DNA from: Prevotella sp.
GTDB taxonomy: Bacteria > Bacteroidota > Bacteroidia > Bacteroidales > Bacteroidaceae
Length of the DNA: 29,760 nucleotides
Reading direction: 5' to 3'
NCBI GenBank assembly: GCA_017442765.1
Contig: JAFRZC010000020.1
Location: forward strand, 1 to 29,760
How positions within the stretch are numbered: the stretch's first letter is position 1; each line of letters starts with the position of its first letter. The notes beneath the pieces are model-generated. The model saw only the letters and a list, made by a program, of their open reading frames with translations. It was not told the DNA's origin and did no database searches. Below are positions 21,196 through 29,760 of the stretch, in pieces. Both the position numbers and the translations under genes were made by a program.

Positions 21196-24126
21196 CAGGC
21201 ATCGGGTACGGTCGTCTCTGCTGAAGACGGCGAGCCTATCATCGGTGCGTCTGTAAAAGTCGTGGGAGCCAGCCAGGGCGCCATTACCAACAGTGAAGGT
21301 AAGTTCACCCTGCAGGTTCCCTCTGCCAACTCACAGCTCGAAATCAGTTTCCTCGGCATGAAGCCGCAGACGGTGCGTGCCGGAAGAAACCTGCGCATCG
21401 TGCTCGACACTGATGCCTCTGAGCTGGCCGAGTTAGTTGTAACGGGTTACGGCTCGGCCAAGAAGCTGGGCACCATTGCCGGATCGGTAGAGACCGTAAG
21501 CGGCAAGACCCTTGAGAATCGTCCCATCGCCAACATCGGCGACGCCCTCCAGGGTCAGGTATCAGGTCTGCAGGTGTTCACCTCGTCGGGTGAGCCTTCA
21601 CAGACCACCAGCATGCGCGTGCGTGGTGTGACCTCTATCAACGCCTCCACCGAGCCGCTGTTCATCCTCGACGGTAGCGAAATCTCGAACAACACGTTCA
21701 TGTCGCTCAACCCGAACGACATCGAGTCGATGACCGTGCTCAAGGATGCCTCGGCAACCGCCATCTACGGTTCGCGTGCTGCCAACGGCGTCATCGTGAT
21801 CACCTCGAAGCGTGCAGCCTTCGGCGAAGCACCCACCGTGACGCTGTCGGCACAGTATGGTATCTCGAAGATGACCAAAGACCGCTCAAACGTGATGAAC
21901 GCCAACGAGTATCTCGATTTCCAGGAAATCATTGACCCGTCATTGGCCAACAACGCCAACTTCCAAGCTCAGAAAGCCTACTACCGCAAGTATAACATCG
22001 GCACCGACTGGGTGAAGGAATTGATGGGCGGCTCGGCTCCCACTTCGCAGTTCGACGTGAGCGTGCGCGGCGGTACCCACAACCTGTCGTACCTGCTCTC
22101 CTACAGCCACTTCGACACCGACGGTATCGAGGACGACTCCAACATGCGCCGCGAGACCGTCCGTGCCAACATCGAGGCCAACATCAACCCCTGGCTGAAG
22201 GTCGGACTGAACAGCAACCTCGCCTATACGAAGTATCGCATGTCGCTGTGGGGCAGAGAAAGCAGCAGCGACAACTCCAACTCGTGGTACAACAAAGCCA
22301 ATGCCGCACACTGGGCACTCCCCATACAGCCGCTGTACGAGATTATCGGCCTTAATCCTGCCGACTATGCCAACAGTACCTTTGAAGGCTATGGTGAGAA
22401 GCTGCGCTACTATGAGATGTTCGGCATCTACGATCCCTACTACATCTCGTCTTGGCAGCCGCGTCACAACACCCGCGTACGTCTGAACGAGAATGCTTTT
22501 GTAAACATCAACCCCATCAAGGGTCTTAACTGGCGTACAGCCGTGGGTCTTGAAGGCAACGACCTGCGCGGCTCTTATCAGTGGACCATCACCCTGCCCG
22601 AAGAGCCCAACATGAACCCGACAGGTTCGGCTCGCGAAACTTTCTCGCGCGTCTACCGCTGGACGGTCACCAACACCTTAGAGTACAAGTTCAACTTCCT
22701 GCGCGACCACGATGTCACCCTGCTCGCCGGTCAGGAAAGCATGTACAGCAAGAGTACAGGCTTCAATGCCACATCAAATGGCATGACCGACCCGCGCCTC
22801 ATGCTCATGTCGGCCGGATCATCGTTTGACAAACCCTCACATACACTGTCAGAGGAAGTTCGCAATTCGTGGTTCGGAATGCTCAACTACAGCTATGCCG
22901 ACAAATACTTCGTCGACCTCTCCATCCGTCGCGACGGCAGCTCGCTCTTCGGAAAGAACAACCGCTGGGCAACCTTCGGCGCTATCGGTGCCATGTGGAA
23001 CATCACCAAAGAGAACTTCATGAGCGGCACAAGCAGCTGGCTCAACGACCTCGCACTGAAAGTGTCTTACGGTACCACCGGTAACTCGGGCATCAATCCT
23101 TATATGGCTCTTGGTCTCGTAGGCGCAGGTCCGCTCTACAACGGACAAGGCGGTACGGCATTGTCCAACCCGTCGAACCCCGACCTGACCTGGGAAACCG
23201 TCAAGACCTTCAACCTCGCCCTCACCGGCAAGGTATTCAACCGCGTGACGTTCGACCTGGAGTACTACAACAAGATCACGTCAGACATGCTCATGTCGAT
23301 GCCCTACTCCTACACCACAGGTTTCTCCTCTGGCTGGGGTAACATCGCCAAGATGGTCAACCGTGGTTTCGACTTCACCATCGGCGCCGATATCATCAAG
23401 ACCAAGGACTGGTACTGGAACGTGAAGGTCAACGGCAACTACAACCGCAACAAGATTCGCAAGCTGTTCAACGGCATCGACTCCTATCACGGTGGCCAAG
23501 ACCTCGAAGTGGGTCACGCCTATGGCGAGATGTATGATGTACGCTGGAGTCATGTCGACCCACGCGACGGTATGAACGTCTGGCTCGACAAGAACGGCAA
23601 CGAGACCAAGTCCTACTCGGCCGACGATGCTGTATGGCTCGGCAAGAACATCATTGCTCCCTGGTCAGGCGGTCTGCTCACCACCCTCTCGTGGAAAGGC
23701 CTGCAGCTCGACATGCAGTTCACCGGCATGTTCCATCGCTACATGTGGAACCTCGAGCGTTATTTCACAGAGAACCCCGGTTTCTCTACGAGCAACAACC
23801 AGACCACCCGCATGTTCAACATCTGGCAGAAGCCCGGCGACATCACCGACATTGCCTGCGCCGATGCAGAATTGCACCAAGACAGCCACCTCATCGAGAG
23901 TGCCACGTTCGTACGTCTGAAGTTCTTGCAGCTGAGCTACAACCTGCCTCAGAGTCTCTTGCAGCACACGCACTTCATCAAGGGTGCAAAAATCTACCTC
24001 GTAGGCCGCAACCTGCTCACCATCACTCCGTACAACGGCTACGACCCCGAAGTTGACAGTGACTACACGCTGGGTAACTACCCCAACACCCGTCAGTACT
24101 CTATTGGTATGCAGCTCACGTTCTAA
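21127..24126 (+). CDS. SusC-like TonB-dependent outer-membrane transporter, right locus (probably ON)
   Basis: A 999-residue SusC/RagA-type transporter. Signal peptide (1-22), CarboxypepD_reg-like domain (about 24-95; SAEDGEPIIGASVKVVG), TonB-box-like LAELVVTGYG (about 100-109), plug with MRVRGVTSI, FILDGSEI and NPNDIESMTVLKDASATAIYG, then a barrel ending YSIGMQLTF. The plug and barrel are only distantly like those of the left SusC; the shared part is the signal peptide (identical) and the N-terminal domain (similar). A strong promoter in the invertible cassette faces it. The ATG is preceded by a GAGAGAGAA stretch but no clear Shine-Dalgarno site. susD follows after 45 bases. Confidence 0.96.
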   Translation: MKKRLTMFFACLLLSVGAALAQTQASGTVVSAEDGEPIIGASVKVVGASQGAITNSEGKFTLQVPSANSQLEISFLGMKPQTVRAGRNLRIVLDTDASELAELVVTGYGSAKKLGTIAGSVETVSGKTLENRPIANIGDALQGQVSGLQVFTSSGEPSQTTSMRVRGVTSINASTEPLFILDGSEISNNTFMSLNPNDIESMTVLKDASATAIYGSRAANGVIVITSKRAAFGEAPTVTLSAQYGISKMTKDRSNVMNANEYLDFQEIIDPSLANNANFQAQKAYYRKYNIGTDWVKELMGGSAPTSQFDVSVRGGTHNLSYLLSYSHFDTDGIEDDSNMRRETVRANIEANINPWLKVGLNSNLAYTKYRMSLWGRESSSDNSNSWYNKANAAHWALPIQPLYEIIGLNPADYANSTFEGYGEKLRYYEMFGIYDPYYISSWQPRHNTRVRLNENAFVNINPIKGLNWRTAVGLEGNDLRGSYQWTITLPEEPNMNPTGSARETFSRVYRWTVTNTLEYKFNFLRDHDVTLLAGQESMYSKSTGFNATSNGMTDPRLMLMSAGSSFDKPSHTLSEEVRNSWFGMLNYSYADKYFVDLSIRRDGSSLFGKNNRWATFGAIGAMWNITKENFMSGTSSWLNDLALKVSYGTTGNSGINPYMALGLVGAGPLYNGQGGTALSNPSNPDLTWETVKTFNLALTGKVFNRVTFDLEYYNKITSDMLMSMPYSYTTGFSSGWGNIAKMVNRGFDFTIGADIIKTKDWYWNVKVNGNYNRNKIRKLFNGIDSYHGGQDLEVGHAYGEMYDVRWSHVDPRDGMNVWLDKNGNETKSYSADDAVWLGKNIIAPWSGGLLTTLSWKGLQLDMQFTGMFHRYMWNLERYFTENPGFSTSNNQTTRMFNIWQKPGDITDIACADAELHQDSHLIESATFVRLKFLQLSYNLPQSLLQHTHFIKGAKIYLVGRNLLTITPYNGYDPEVDSDYTLGNYPNTRQYSIGMQLTF

Positions 24127-24171
24127 ATTAAGAATTTAAACAAGAATAAAAAACTTTATAAAGGATAAGAT

Positions 24172-25701
24172 ATGAAAAAGCTATCAATCATATTAATGTC
24201 AGTATTGGCAGTAGGTTTTGCTTCCTGCGACATGGACAAGACCCCCTACGACGCCATCCCCGATACCGAGGCACTGACCAGTCCTACCGACTTTGAGAAT
24301 GCCCGCGTGGGTCTATACAGCGCACTGCGCAGCTCTGTAGGCAACGAGACTTTCTGGAACAGCACCGACATCCAGTGCGACCATTTCCATGCCGTCGACG
24401 GTTTCTCCAACAACATGGGCGACCAGTATCGTTGGATACACACCGCCAATACCAGTCGCGTAGCTACCGTCTATGGCAACTATCAGGCCATCATCAGCCG
24501 TGCCAACTTCATTCTCGACGGCTATGAGAAGGTCGACATGTCCAACGAGCTCATCTTCACACCTTCAGGCAAAGCCTCGATAGAGAAGACCGTGGGCGAG
24601 TGCTACTTCATGCGTGCCTATGCCCTGCTCGGTCTGGCTCAGTACTTCTGCGCCGACTATGAGGAAAGCAATGCCGACGCTGCCGACGGTGGTGTGTCGT
24701 TCAGCACCGTTTACAATCCTTCGTCTGACCCGGGCACCTATCCCGGCCGCTACACCCTGCGCGAGACCTTCAAGCAGATCTATGCCGACCTCGACGAGGC
24801 TGCCAAGCGCATCACCGCTGCCGGCACACCCAGCGACATCTACGTGAGTGCCGATGCCGTGCAGGCGCTGAAAGCCCGTGCAGCCCTGGCTTGCGACGAC
24901 TATGCCACCGCTGCAGCTGCAGCAGCTAAGGTCATCAACGGCGGCAGCTTCACGCTTGCTGCCGACGAGGACGAACTGATTGACCTGTGGCAGCAGGACG
25001 GCGGCAACGAGACCATCCTTCAGCTCGCCGTTGCATCGCGCGACGAACTGCCCGACCAGGTGGGTCAGGTGTTCCAGCCCTATCAGGAAGGTTCTGTGCC
25101 CGACTATGTTCCCACGCAGACCCTCATCGACCTCTACAGTGCTGACGACATTCGCTTCGCTGTTTATTTCAACAAGCCGGAGTTTATCACCAACAAGGGT
25201 GTCACCAACGAGGCCTACTGCTTTAACAAGTACATCGACCACACACGTCTCTACGAGGAGTTCAGCAAGTATGACTATGCCCGTTACGTCATCGAGCCGA
25301 AGGTGTTCCGCATTGCCGAGATGTATCTCATCGCCGCCGAGGCTTACGCCCAGGCCGGCGACCTGACCAACGCTGCCAAATACCTGAACGAGCTTGAGGC
25401 TTCGCGTATCGCCGACTACGAAAATCAGACGTTCGCATCGAAGGATGCCTTCATGATGGAACTGCGTGCCGAGCGTCAGCGTGAGATGGTTGGTGAAGGC
25501 CAGCGCCTGTTCGACCTAAAACGTTGGCATCAGGGTCTTCAGCGCGGCGTACCCCAGCAGGAAGACATCTGTCTGCTCCCGGGTACGGCAACAACAGCCC
25601 TGACCAAGTCGGCCAACGACCCGAAGTGGGTATGGCCCATCCCGAAGCATGAGACCGATGCTAACCCCAAAGTTAAGCAGAATCCCGGATATACGAACTA
25701 A
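24172..25701 (+). CDS. SusD-like outer-membrane lipoprotein, right locus
   Basis: A 509-residue SusD/RagB-type lipoprotein that should cap the SusC upstream. The signal peptide ends in GFASC (Cys19), followed by DMDKTPYDAI, typical of SusD starts. Helical TPR-type segments include GECYFMRAYALLGLAQYF and AVQALKARAALACDDYATAA; the C-terminal blocks are AEMYLIAAEAYAQAGD and VGEGQRLFDLKRW, and it ends with WPIPKHETDANPKVKQNPGY, a strong family marker. Ligand specificity cannot be read from the sequence. The gene is followed by a stable intergenic hairpin and then the lipoprotein gene. Confidence 0.96.
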   Translation: MKKLSIILMSVLAVGFASCDMDKTPYDAIPDTEALTSPTDFENARVGLYSALRSSVGNETFWNSTDIQCDHFHAVDGFSNNMGDQYRWIHTANTSRVATVYGNYQAIISRANFILDGYEKVDMSNELIFTPSGKASIEKTVGECYFMRAYALLGLAQYFCADYEESNADAADGGVSFSTVYNPSSDPGTYPGRYTLRETFKQIYADLDEAAKRITAAGTPSDIYVSADAVQALKARAALACDDYATAAAAAAKVINGGSFTLAADEDELIDLWQQDGGNETILQLAVASRDELPDQVGQVFQPYQEGSVPDYVPTQTLIDLYSADDIRFAVYFNKPEFITNKGVTNEAYCFNKYIDHTRLYEEFSKYDYARYVIEPKVFRIAEMYLIAAEAYAQAGDLTNAAKYLNELEASRIADYENQTFASKDAFMMELRAERQREMVGEGQRLFDLKRWHQGLQRGVPQQEDICLLPGTATTALTKSANDPKWVWPIPKHETDANPKVKQNPGYTN

Positions 25702-25710
25702 ATCTTTCAG

Positions 25711-25768
25711 ACCACGGATTTCACGAATTTAACGAATGAGAATTCGATGAATGGGTGAAATCCGTGGT
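25711..25768. repeat. Long intergenic hairpin between susD and the lipoprotein gene
   Basis: ACCACGGATTTCAC (25711-25724) is perfectly complementary to GTGAAATCCGTGGT (25755-25768), a 14-bp stem, with a nested CGAATT/AATTCG pair inside the loop. No T-run follows, so it is better read as an mRNA-stabilising or processing hairpin or a REP-like element than as a terminator. It may set a lower or different level for the downstream gene. Confidence 0.75.
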
Positions 25769-25806
25769 AAGAAAAATAAATTACAGTAATTTATAAAACA
25801 GAGATT

Positions 25807-26724
25807 ATGAAATACGCAAAAATATTTATGCTATTCCTCGCAGCAGGTCTGTTTGCAGCCTGCTCCGATGATGACGATGCTGTCAACTCGCAGCAGACCT
25901 CTGTAGGTTTTGCTTCTGAAGAGCTCGTTGTGAAAGAAAATTCCGGCTATGTCAACGTTCCCATCCAGATTGAGGGCTATCGCAACGGAAACATCTACGT
26001 AGAGGTTGAAGCTGCTCCTACAGGTGAGAATCCTGCCATCGAAGATGAGCACTACATGATTACCGACAAGACACTGACCCTGCTCAACGATACCACCGAG
26101 ACGGCCACGATGAACGTGCAGATTAAGACCATCGACGACCAGGAGATCAACGAGGCCCGCACCTTCGCGCTGAACATCAAGTCGCTTGAGGGCGGTCAAC
26201 TGACCACGAAGACCATCAACATCACCCTGCGCGACAACGATGCCGCCTTCTACGAGAAGTTCTTTGGTAAGTGGAGAATTTCATTCTACGACTATGACAA
26301 CGATGGTAACTATGCCGTTATAGAAAAGAACATCACCATCACCGGTCCGACTGACGAGGAAGATCCCGAATACGACAACATTCTTACCGTCAGCGCACCG
26401 AGCATGTACAACGTAGGTGTCGACCTTGACTTCAGCTGGCACTTCCGCTATTCATTCGACGCGGCAACGAAGACGGGTACGCTCGGCTTTATCATGTTTG
26501 AGACCGTATCTACCTACTCAACATCCTACGCATGGACATTCCTTAGCGACGACGGAGAGCAATACCTTACCGACGACTTGGTAGCAGAGTGGGCACTGGG
26601 TGCCAACGATGCCTTCCCCACGACCATCGAATGGGAATCTGACGCTGTCCTCGACTTTGTCCTGCTGGCCAACTATGGCTTATGGGGTATCTGGGATCAC
26701 ATCAAGATTGAGAAAGTTCAGTAA
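25807..26724 (+). CDS. Surface lipoprotein of the right SusCD locus (SusE/F-position)
   Basis: A 305-residue lipoprotein with lipobox FAAC (Cys19) followed by SDDDD, an acidic run fitting export to the cell surface. Residues about 32-145 resemble a Calx-beta domain (VKENSGYVNVPIQIEG; ARTFALNIKSLEGGQ). The rest, from FFGKWRISFYDYDNDG onward, is rich in aromatic residues and alternating strands, like a lipocalin-type or jelly-roll ligand-binding domain. It matches the left-hand lipoprotein in position, size, acidic leader and overall layout, but not closely in sequence. A role in substrate binding for the transporter is inferred. Confidence 0.83.
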   Translation: MKYAKIFMLFLAAGLFAACSDDDDAVNSQQTSVGFASEELVVKENSGYVNVPIQIEGYRNGNIYVEVEAAPTGENPAIEDEHYMITDKTLTLLNDTTETATMNVQIKTIDDQEINEARTFALNIKSLEGGQLTTKTINITLRDNDAAFYEKFFGKWRISFYDYDNDGNYAVIEKNITITGPTDEEDPEYDNILTVSAPSMYNVGVDLDFSWHFRYSFDAATKTGTLGFIMFETVSTYSTSYAWTFLSDDGEQYLTDDLVAEWALGANDAFPTTIEWESDAVLDFVLLANYGLWGIWDHIKIEKVQ

Positions 26725-26759
26725 GAATCTGTAGTCTTTACAGGTAAACAATAAGTTCG

Positions 26760-26793
26760 GTAGAGACGCCACAACAGTGACGTCTCTACTTTT
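26760..26793 (+). terminator. Terminator-like hairpin before the right C10 protease
   Basis: GTAGAGACG (26760-26768) pairs with CGTCTCTAC (26781-26789), a perfect 9-bp stem followed by TTTTCCC. It lies 36 bases after the lipoprotein stop and about 105 bases before the protease ATG, mirroring the hairpin in the left locus. No TAnnTTTG box is seen between it and the protease, so read-through seems needed. Confidence 0.7.
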
Positions 26794-26894
26794 CCCTACT
26801 TAAAGACCCTTGGGCATTTCCCAAACGATTTCTACAAAGAAGCCTGTCGTTTCTACGAACATTGCCCACACAGTGATAACAAGAATAACAAGAT

Positions 26895-28619
26895 ATGAAA
26901 AGAATACTCTTCCTGCTACTCGCCCTCATCGGAACAACAACCTTGCTAACGGCTCGCGAGCGAACAAAAAACGAACTCATCAGTGTGGCTCAGCAAACCA
27001 TGAACCGCCGTATGCCTGCTCGGATGAAAGCCCGTAGAGCTATGGGACAGCCGACGCAGCCGACGGTGTTGCAGCGCTACAACGAGGTGAGCATCGTGGG
27101 CTATACCGACGGTGGCTATGTCGTGGTCACAAACGACGACCGCTTCACACCGGTCATGGGCTATTCCGATTCGGCGTTCGACAGCAACGAGACGGCCAAC
27201 CCGGGCTTCCACTGGTGGCTGCGGGCCATGAACGCCTCGCTGCAGCAGATGGCCGAACGCAACGAAAATCCCGTCAGCATCAAGCCGATGCCCTTATATA
27301 GTTCGTCGGTCGACGAATTGTTGACCACCTCATGGGGCCAGGAAGCACCCTTCAACAGCCAGACACCCGAGTATACAGAAAACAACCAGCAGTTTCACTA
27401 TATCACGGGCTGCGTGGCAACATCGATGGCCCAGGTGATGAACTATCACGAGTATCCCACGACGGGTAAAGGTTCAAAGTCGTATTACTTCACGCCCGAA
27501 GAAGGTGGCGGCCGCATACGTGCAAACGCAAACTTCGGCAAGACAACCTACGACTATGCCAACATGATAGACCAATACACCTATGCCGACCGCAACAAGA
27601 CTGTTCCCAACTTTACCAACGAACAGGAAAAGGCGGTGTCGACACTGATGTATCACTGTGGCGTATCGGTAAAGATGGCGTACACCAAGACGGGAAGCGG
27701 TGCCTACTCGGCAGATGCATGCCGTGCACTGCGCGAACATTTCCTCTTCGACGAGAACATCAAACTTTTCACACGCGACTACTACCCCGTCGACGAGTGG
27801 ATGCAGATCATCTACGGTGAGCTCAACGACCGCTGCCCCATCTTGTACGACGGTGTTGACAGCCAAGGCGGTCACTCCTTCGTCATCGACGGCTACGATG
27901 ACAAAGGGAAGGTACACGTGAACTGGGGATGGAGCGGCCGGAACAATGGTTTCTACGACATTGCCGCGCTGCGTGGCTATAACTCCGGACAAGACATGAT
28001 TATCGTGCGTCGTCCCGACGATGCCCGTTTCAACGGTACCAACTACTCCATCTGGGGCATAAGCGAAGACGGCCTTACGGCCACGTCGTCTGTCAATACA
28101 ATCACCGTAGACTGCGTGATGTACAACTTCGATGTAGACAACTTCACGGGAGTCTATGCCGTGCTTGCAGAAAACTTGGCAACGGGCGAGATAACCGAAC
28201 TCTACGTCTCCGATCAGCTTCAATCCATAGAGTATCTCAATGGCCGTCGCATCGGCATCAGCAACATCAATGCCGAAGGCCTTGCCGATGGCACCTACCG
28301 CGTCTATGTCGGCACGAAAAAGACGGACGAGGCCACTTGGCGCGCCGTGCGCAGCCACGAGGACGTGAACAACAGCTACATCCTCACACGCACCAGCGGC
28401 CAACCGCTCACTCTGAAAGCCGAGAATAACTCCAACTGGACGGCTATTCCAACAGGCATCACAGCCCCACCAACCGTCCCGCATGTTGCTGTCTCACAGC
28501 AACGCTCCCGCTCCGTTTTCTTCGACCTACAGGGGCGTAAGCTTCCCGCTAACTCCCACACGCGGGGACTCATCATTTATCACGACGGACAGAAAACCAT
28601 CAAAACCATCACCCGATAG
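26895..28619 (+). CDS. Secreted C10 (streptopain-like) cysteine protease, right locus
   Basis: A 574-residue exported C10-family cysteine protease. Signal peptide about 1-20 (LLLALIGTTTLLTA), pro-region to about residue 140 containing YVVVTNDDRFTPVMGYS, then the mature domain: catalytic Cys173 in TGCVATSMAQVMNYHEYP, catalytic His327 in GGHSFVIDGY, and HVNWGWSGR (Asn343, Trp344). The C-terminus (SVFFDLQGRKLP, then RGLIIYHDGQKTIKTITR) resembles a type IX secretion or sorting tail. It is the same family and in the same relative position as the left-hand protease but is a separate, diverged protein. Proteolysis next to a SusCD pair suggests that the locus feeds on protein or glycoprotein; this is inference. 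Confidence 0.93.
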   Translation: MKRILFLLLALIGTTTLLTARERTKNELISVAQQTMNRRMPARMKARRAMGQPTQPTVLQRYNEVSIVGYTDGGYVVVTNDDRFTPVMGYSDSAFDSNETANPGFHWWLRAMNASLQQMAERNENPVSIKPMPLYSSSVDELLTTSWGQEAPFNSQTPEYTENNQQFHYITGCVATSMAQVMNYHEYPTTGKGSKSYYFTPEEGGGRIRANANFGKTTYDYANMIDQYTYADRNKTVPNFTNEQEKAVSTLMYHCGVSVKMAYTKTGSGAYSADACRALREHFLFDENIKLFTRDYYPVDEWMQIIYGELNDRCPILYDGVDSQGGHSFVIDGYDDKGKVHVNWGWSGRNNGFYDIAALRGYNSGQDMIIVRRPDDARFNGTNYSIWGISEDGLTATSSVNTITVDCVMYNFDVDNFTGVYAVLAENLATGEITELYVSDQLQSIEYLNGRRIGISNINAEGLADGTYRVYVGTKKTDEATWRAVRSHEDVNNSYILTRTSGQPLTLKAENNSNWTAIPTGITAPPTVPHVAVSQQRSRSVFFDLQGRKLPANSHTRGLIIYHDGQKTIKTITR

Positions 28620-28655
28620 GGAAACATCCTGTTGCAAAAGACCATCTTTAGGAAC

Positions 28656-28673
28656 AAATTTCCTGAGAAATTT
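28656..28673. repeat. Single diverged copy of the 18-bp palindrome
   Basis: AAATTTCCTGAGAAATTT matches the palindrome found at 545, 588, 11681 and 20591 with a few changes, and the following bases (GCAAAAGACCATCTTTCG) match the conserved spacer of the family. It lies 37 bases after the right-hand C10 stop, just as the left C10 gene is followed by a cluster of the same repeat. Confidence 0.7.
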
Positions 28674-28679
28674 TACGCA

Positions 28680-28718
28680 AAAGACCATCTTTCGTCATGC
28701 AAAGAATGGTCTTTTTTT
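28680..28718 (+). terminator. Rho-independent terminator after the right C10 protease
   Basis: AAAGACCAT (28680-28688) pairs with ATGGTCTTT (28706-28714), with CTTT/AAAG pairing inside the loop, followed by TTTT to 28718. It ends the right-hand accessory locus. The stem is made partly from the spacer sequence of the palindromic repeat family. Confidence 0.85.
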
Positions 28719-28762
28719 GAATTATTATGAAAGTTGAACGATGGTATATGAATAAAATTTAG

Positions 28763-28770
28763 TATCTTTG
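28763..28770 (+). promoter_or_regulatory. Promoter -7 box for gpmI
   Basis: TATCTTTG matches TAnnTTTG and lies 38 bases before the gpmI ATG, in A/T-rich DNA after the terminator. A well-spaced -33 TTTG is not evident. Confidence 0.55.
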
Positions 28771-28808
28771 CCCTCTGAAATAAAAAACTTACAACAAAAA
28801 ACGATACA

Positions 28809-29760
28809 ATGGCAAAGAAAGCACTTCTGATGATTCTCGATGGTTGGGGAATCGGACAGCACGGACAGGGCGACGTGATTTACAATACGCCCACACCCTA
28901 TTTAGACTATCTGACTGCCGTCTCGGCTCACTCGCAGCTCGATGCCTCGGGCGAGGACGTGGGGTTGCCCGACGGACAGATGGGTAACTCGGAGGTGGGA
29001 CACCTCAACATCGGCGCAGGACGCATCGTCTATCAGGACCTTGTGAAAATCAACCGCGCCTGCAAGGACGGCTCCATCATGCAGAACAAGCAGATTGTGG
29101 AAGCTTATACCTACGCCAAGGAGCACGGCAAGAAGCTGCACCTTATGGGTCTGACCAGCGACGGCGGCGTGCACTCCAGCCTTGACCACCTCTTCAAGCT
29201 CGTCGAAATAGGAAAAGCCTACGGACTGAAGGGCCAGACGTTCGTGCACTGTTTCATGGACGGACGCGACACCGACCCGAAGTCGGGCATCGGCTTTATC
29301 CGCCAGCTCACCGATGTCTGCGCACAGAACGATGCCGCCATCGCCAGCATCGTGGGCCGCTTCTATGCGATGGACCGCGACAAACGGTGGGAGCGCGTGA
29401 AGGAAGCCTACGACCTCATCGTCAAAGGCAAAGGAAAGCAGGCAGACGACATGATTGCAGCCATGCAGGAGAGCTATGACGAGGGCGTGACCGACGAGTT
29501 CATCAAACCCATTCACAATACCGCCGTCAACGGACTCATCGAGGAGGGCGACGTGGTCATCTTCATCAACTTCCGCAACGACCGCGCAAAGGAACTCACC
29601 TATGTGCTCACTCAGCAGGACATGCCCGAGGCTGGCATGAAGACCATCCCCGGCCTGCACTACTACTGCATGACACCCTACGACGCCTCGTTCACCGGCG
29701 TGGGCATCCTTTTCCCGAAGGAAAACGTGGAGAACACACTCGGCGAATATCTCTCACGCC
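28809..29760 (+). CDS. gpmI: 2,3-bisphosphoglycerate-independent phosphoglycerate mutase, N-terminal part
   Basis: This enzyme interconverts 3- and 2-phosphoglycerate in glycolysis using two metal ions and a phosphoserine intermediate. The reading frame runs off the right edge; 317 codons are visible of a usual length of about 510. Signatures: the metal-binding [10 protein letters not shown] at the N-terminus, [15 protein letters not shown] with the catalytic Ser, [21 protein letters not shown], and [27 protein letters not shown] near the end of the window matches the NFRADR-type block. The ATG follows a promoter box after 38 bases. This is a core gene and marks the right border of the accessory region. 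Confidence 0.96.
   Translation, partial: MAKKALLMILDGWGIGQHGQGDVIYNTPTPYLDYLTAVSAHSQLDASGEDVGLPDGQMGNSEVGHLNIGAGRIVYQDLVKINRACKDGSIMQNKQIVEAYTYAKEHGKKLHLMGLTSDGGVHSSLDHLFKLVEIGKAYGLKGQTFVHCFMDGRDTDPKSGIGFIRQLTDVCAQNDAAIASIVGRFYAMDRDKRWERVKEAYDLIVKGKGKQADDMIAAMQESYDEGVTDEFIKPIHNTAVNGLIEEGDVVIFINFRNDRAKELTYVLTQQDMPEAGMKTIPGLHYYCMTPYDASFTGVGILFPKENVENTLGEYLSR

Noticed and set aside
11681..28718. The accessory region as an integrative element or transposon
   Set aside because: No transposase, relaxase, tRNA target or terminal direct repeats of an integrated element are seen; the only recombinase lies between inverted core sites, which fits inversion better.

Overview
This window is a Bacteroidales chromosome segment, most likely Prevotella or a close relative. 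The evidence is a Bacteroidetes-type division and cell-wall cluster, SusC/SusD pairs, lipoproteins with an acidic run after the lipidated Cys, C10 (streptopain-like) proteases with secretion-tail-like C-termini, and promoters of the form TTTG-N(~20)-TAnnTTTG. Genus-level placement is inference.

Region 1 (1-9.6 kb) is a conserved core dcw cluster, all on the + strand: end of mraY, murD, ftsW, murG, murC, ftsQ, ftsA, ftsZ, closed by a strong terminator. It makes and flips lipid II precursors and builds the Z-ring. Region 2 (9.6-11.7 kb) holds a small unknown protein on the - strand, rnhB (RNase HII) and a WYL-domain regulator preceded by an 11-bp tandem repeat.

Region 3 (11.7-28.7 kb) is the accessory part and the main find. 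Two four-gene loci are laid out as mirror images around a tyrosine recombinase. The left arm (- strand) reads susC, susD, surface lipoprotein, C10 protease; the right arm (+ strand) has the same order with different proteins. The susC starts lie in a 160-bp inverted repeat (19344-19503 and 21036-21195, one mismatch) that covers the 5' leader and the first 23 codons. At the inner end of each repeat is a short dyad with a 7-bp asymmetric centre, in opposite orientations, as expected of a recombinase crossover site. Between the sites lie the recombinase gene, insulating hairpins, and one outward promoter (20972-21003) that now faces the right-hand susC. No promoter of this kind faces the left-hand susC. 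The simplest reading is an invertible promoter cassette of about 1.5 kb that alternates expression between two uptake-plus-protease loci. As drawn, the right locus is ON and the left is OFF. Inversion of SusC/SusD genes by tyrosine recombinases is known in Bacteroides fragilis; the either/or pairing of two complete SusCD-lipoprotein-C10 protease loci is what looks unusual here.

Region 4 (28.7 kb to end) is the start of gpmI (phosphoglycerate mutase), back on core genome. A dispersed repeat built on an 18-bp palindrome, in tandem units of about 43 bp, occurs at 502-605, 11681-11785 and 20591-20695, with a single diverged copy at 28656-28673.
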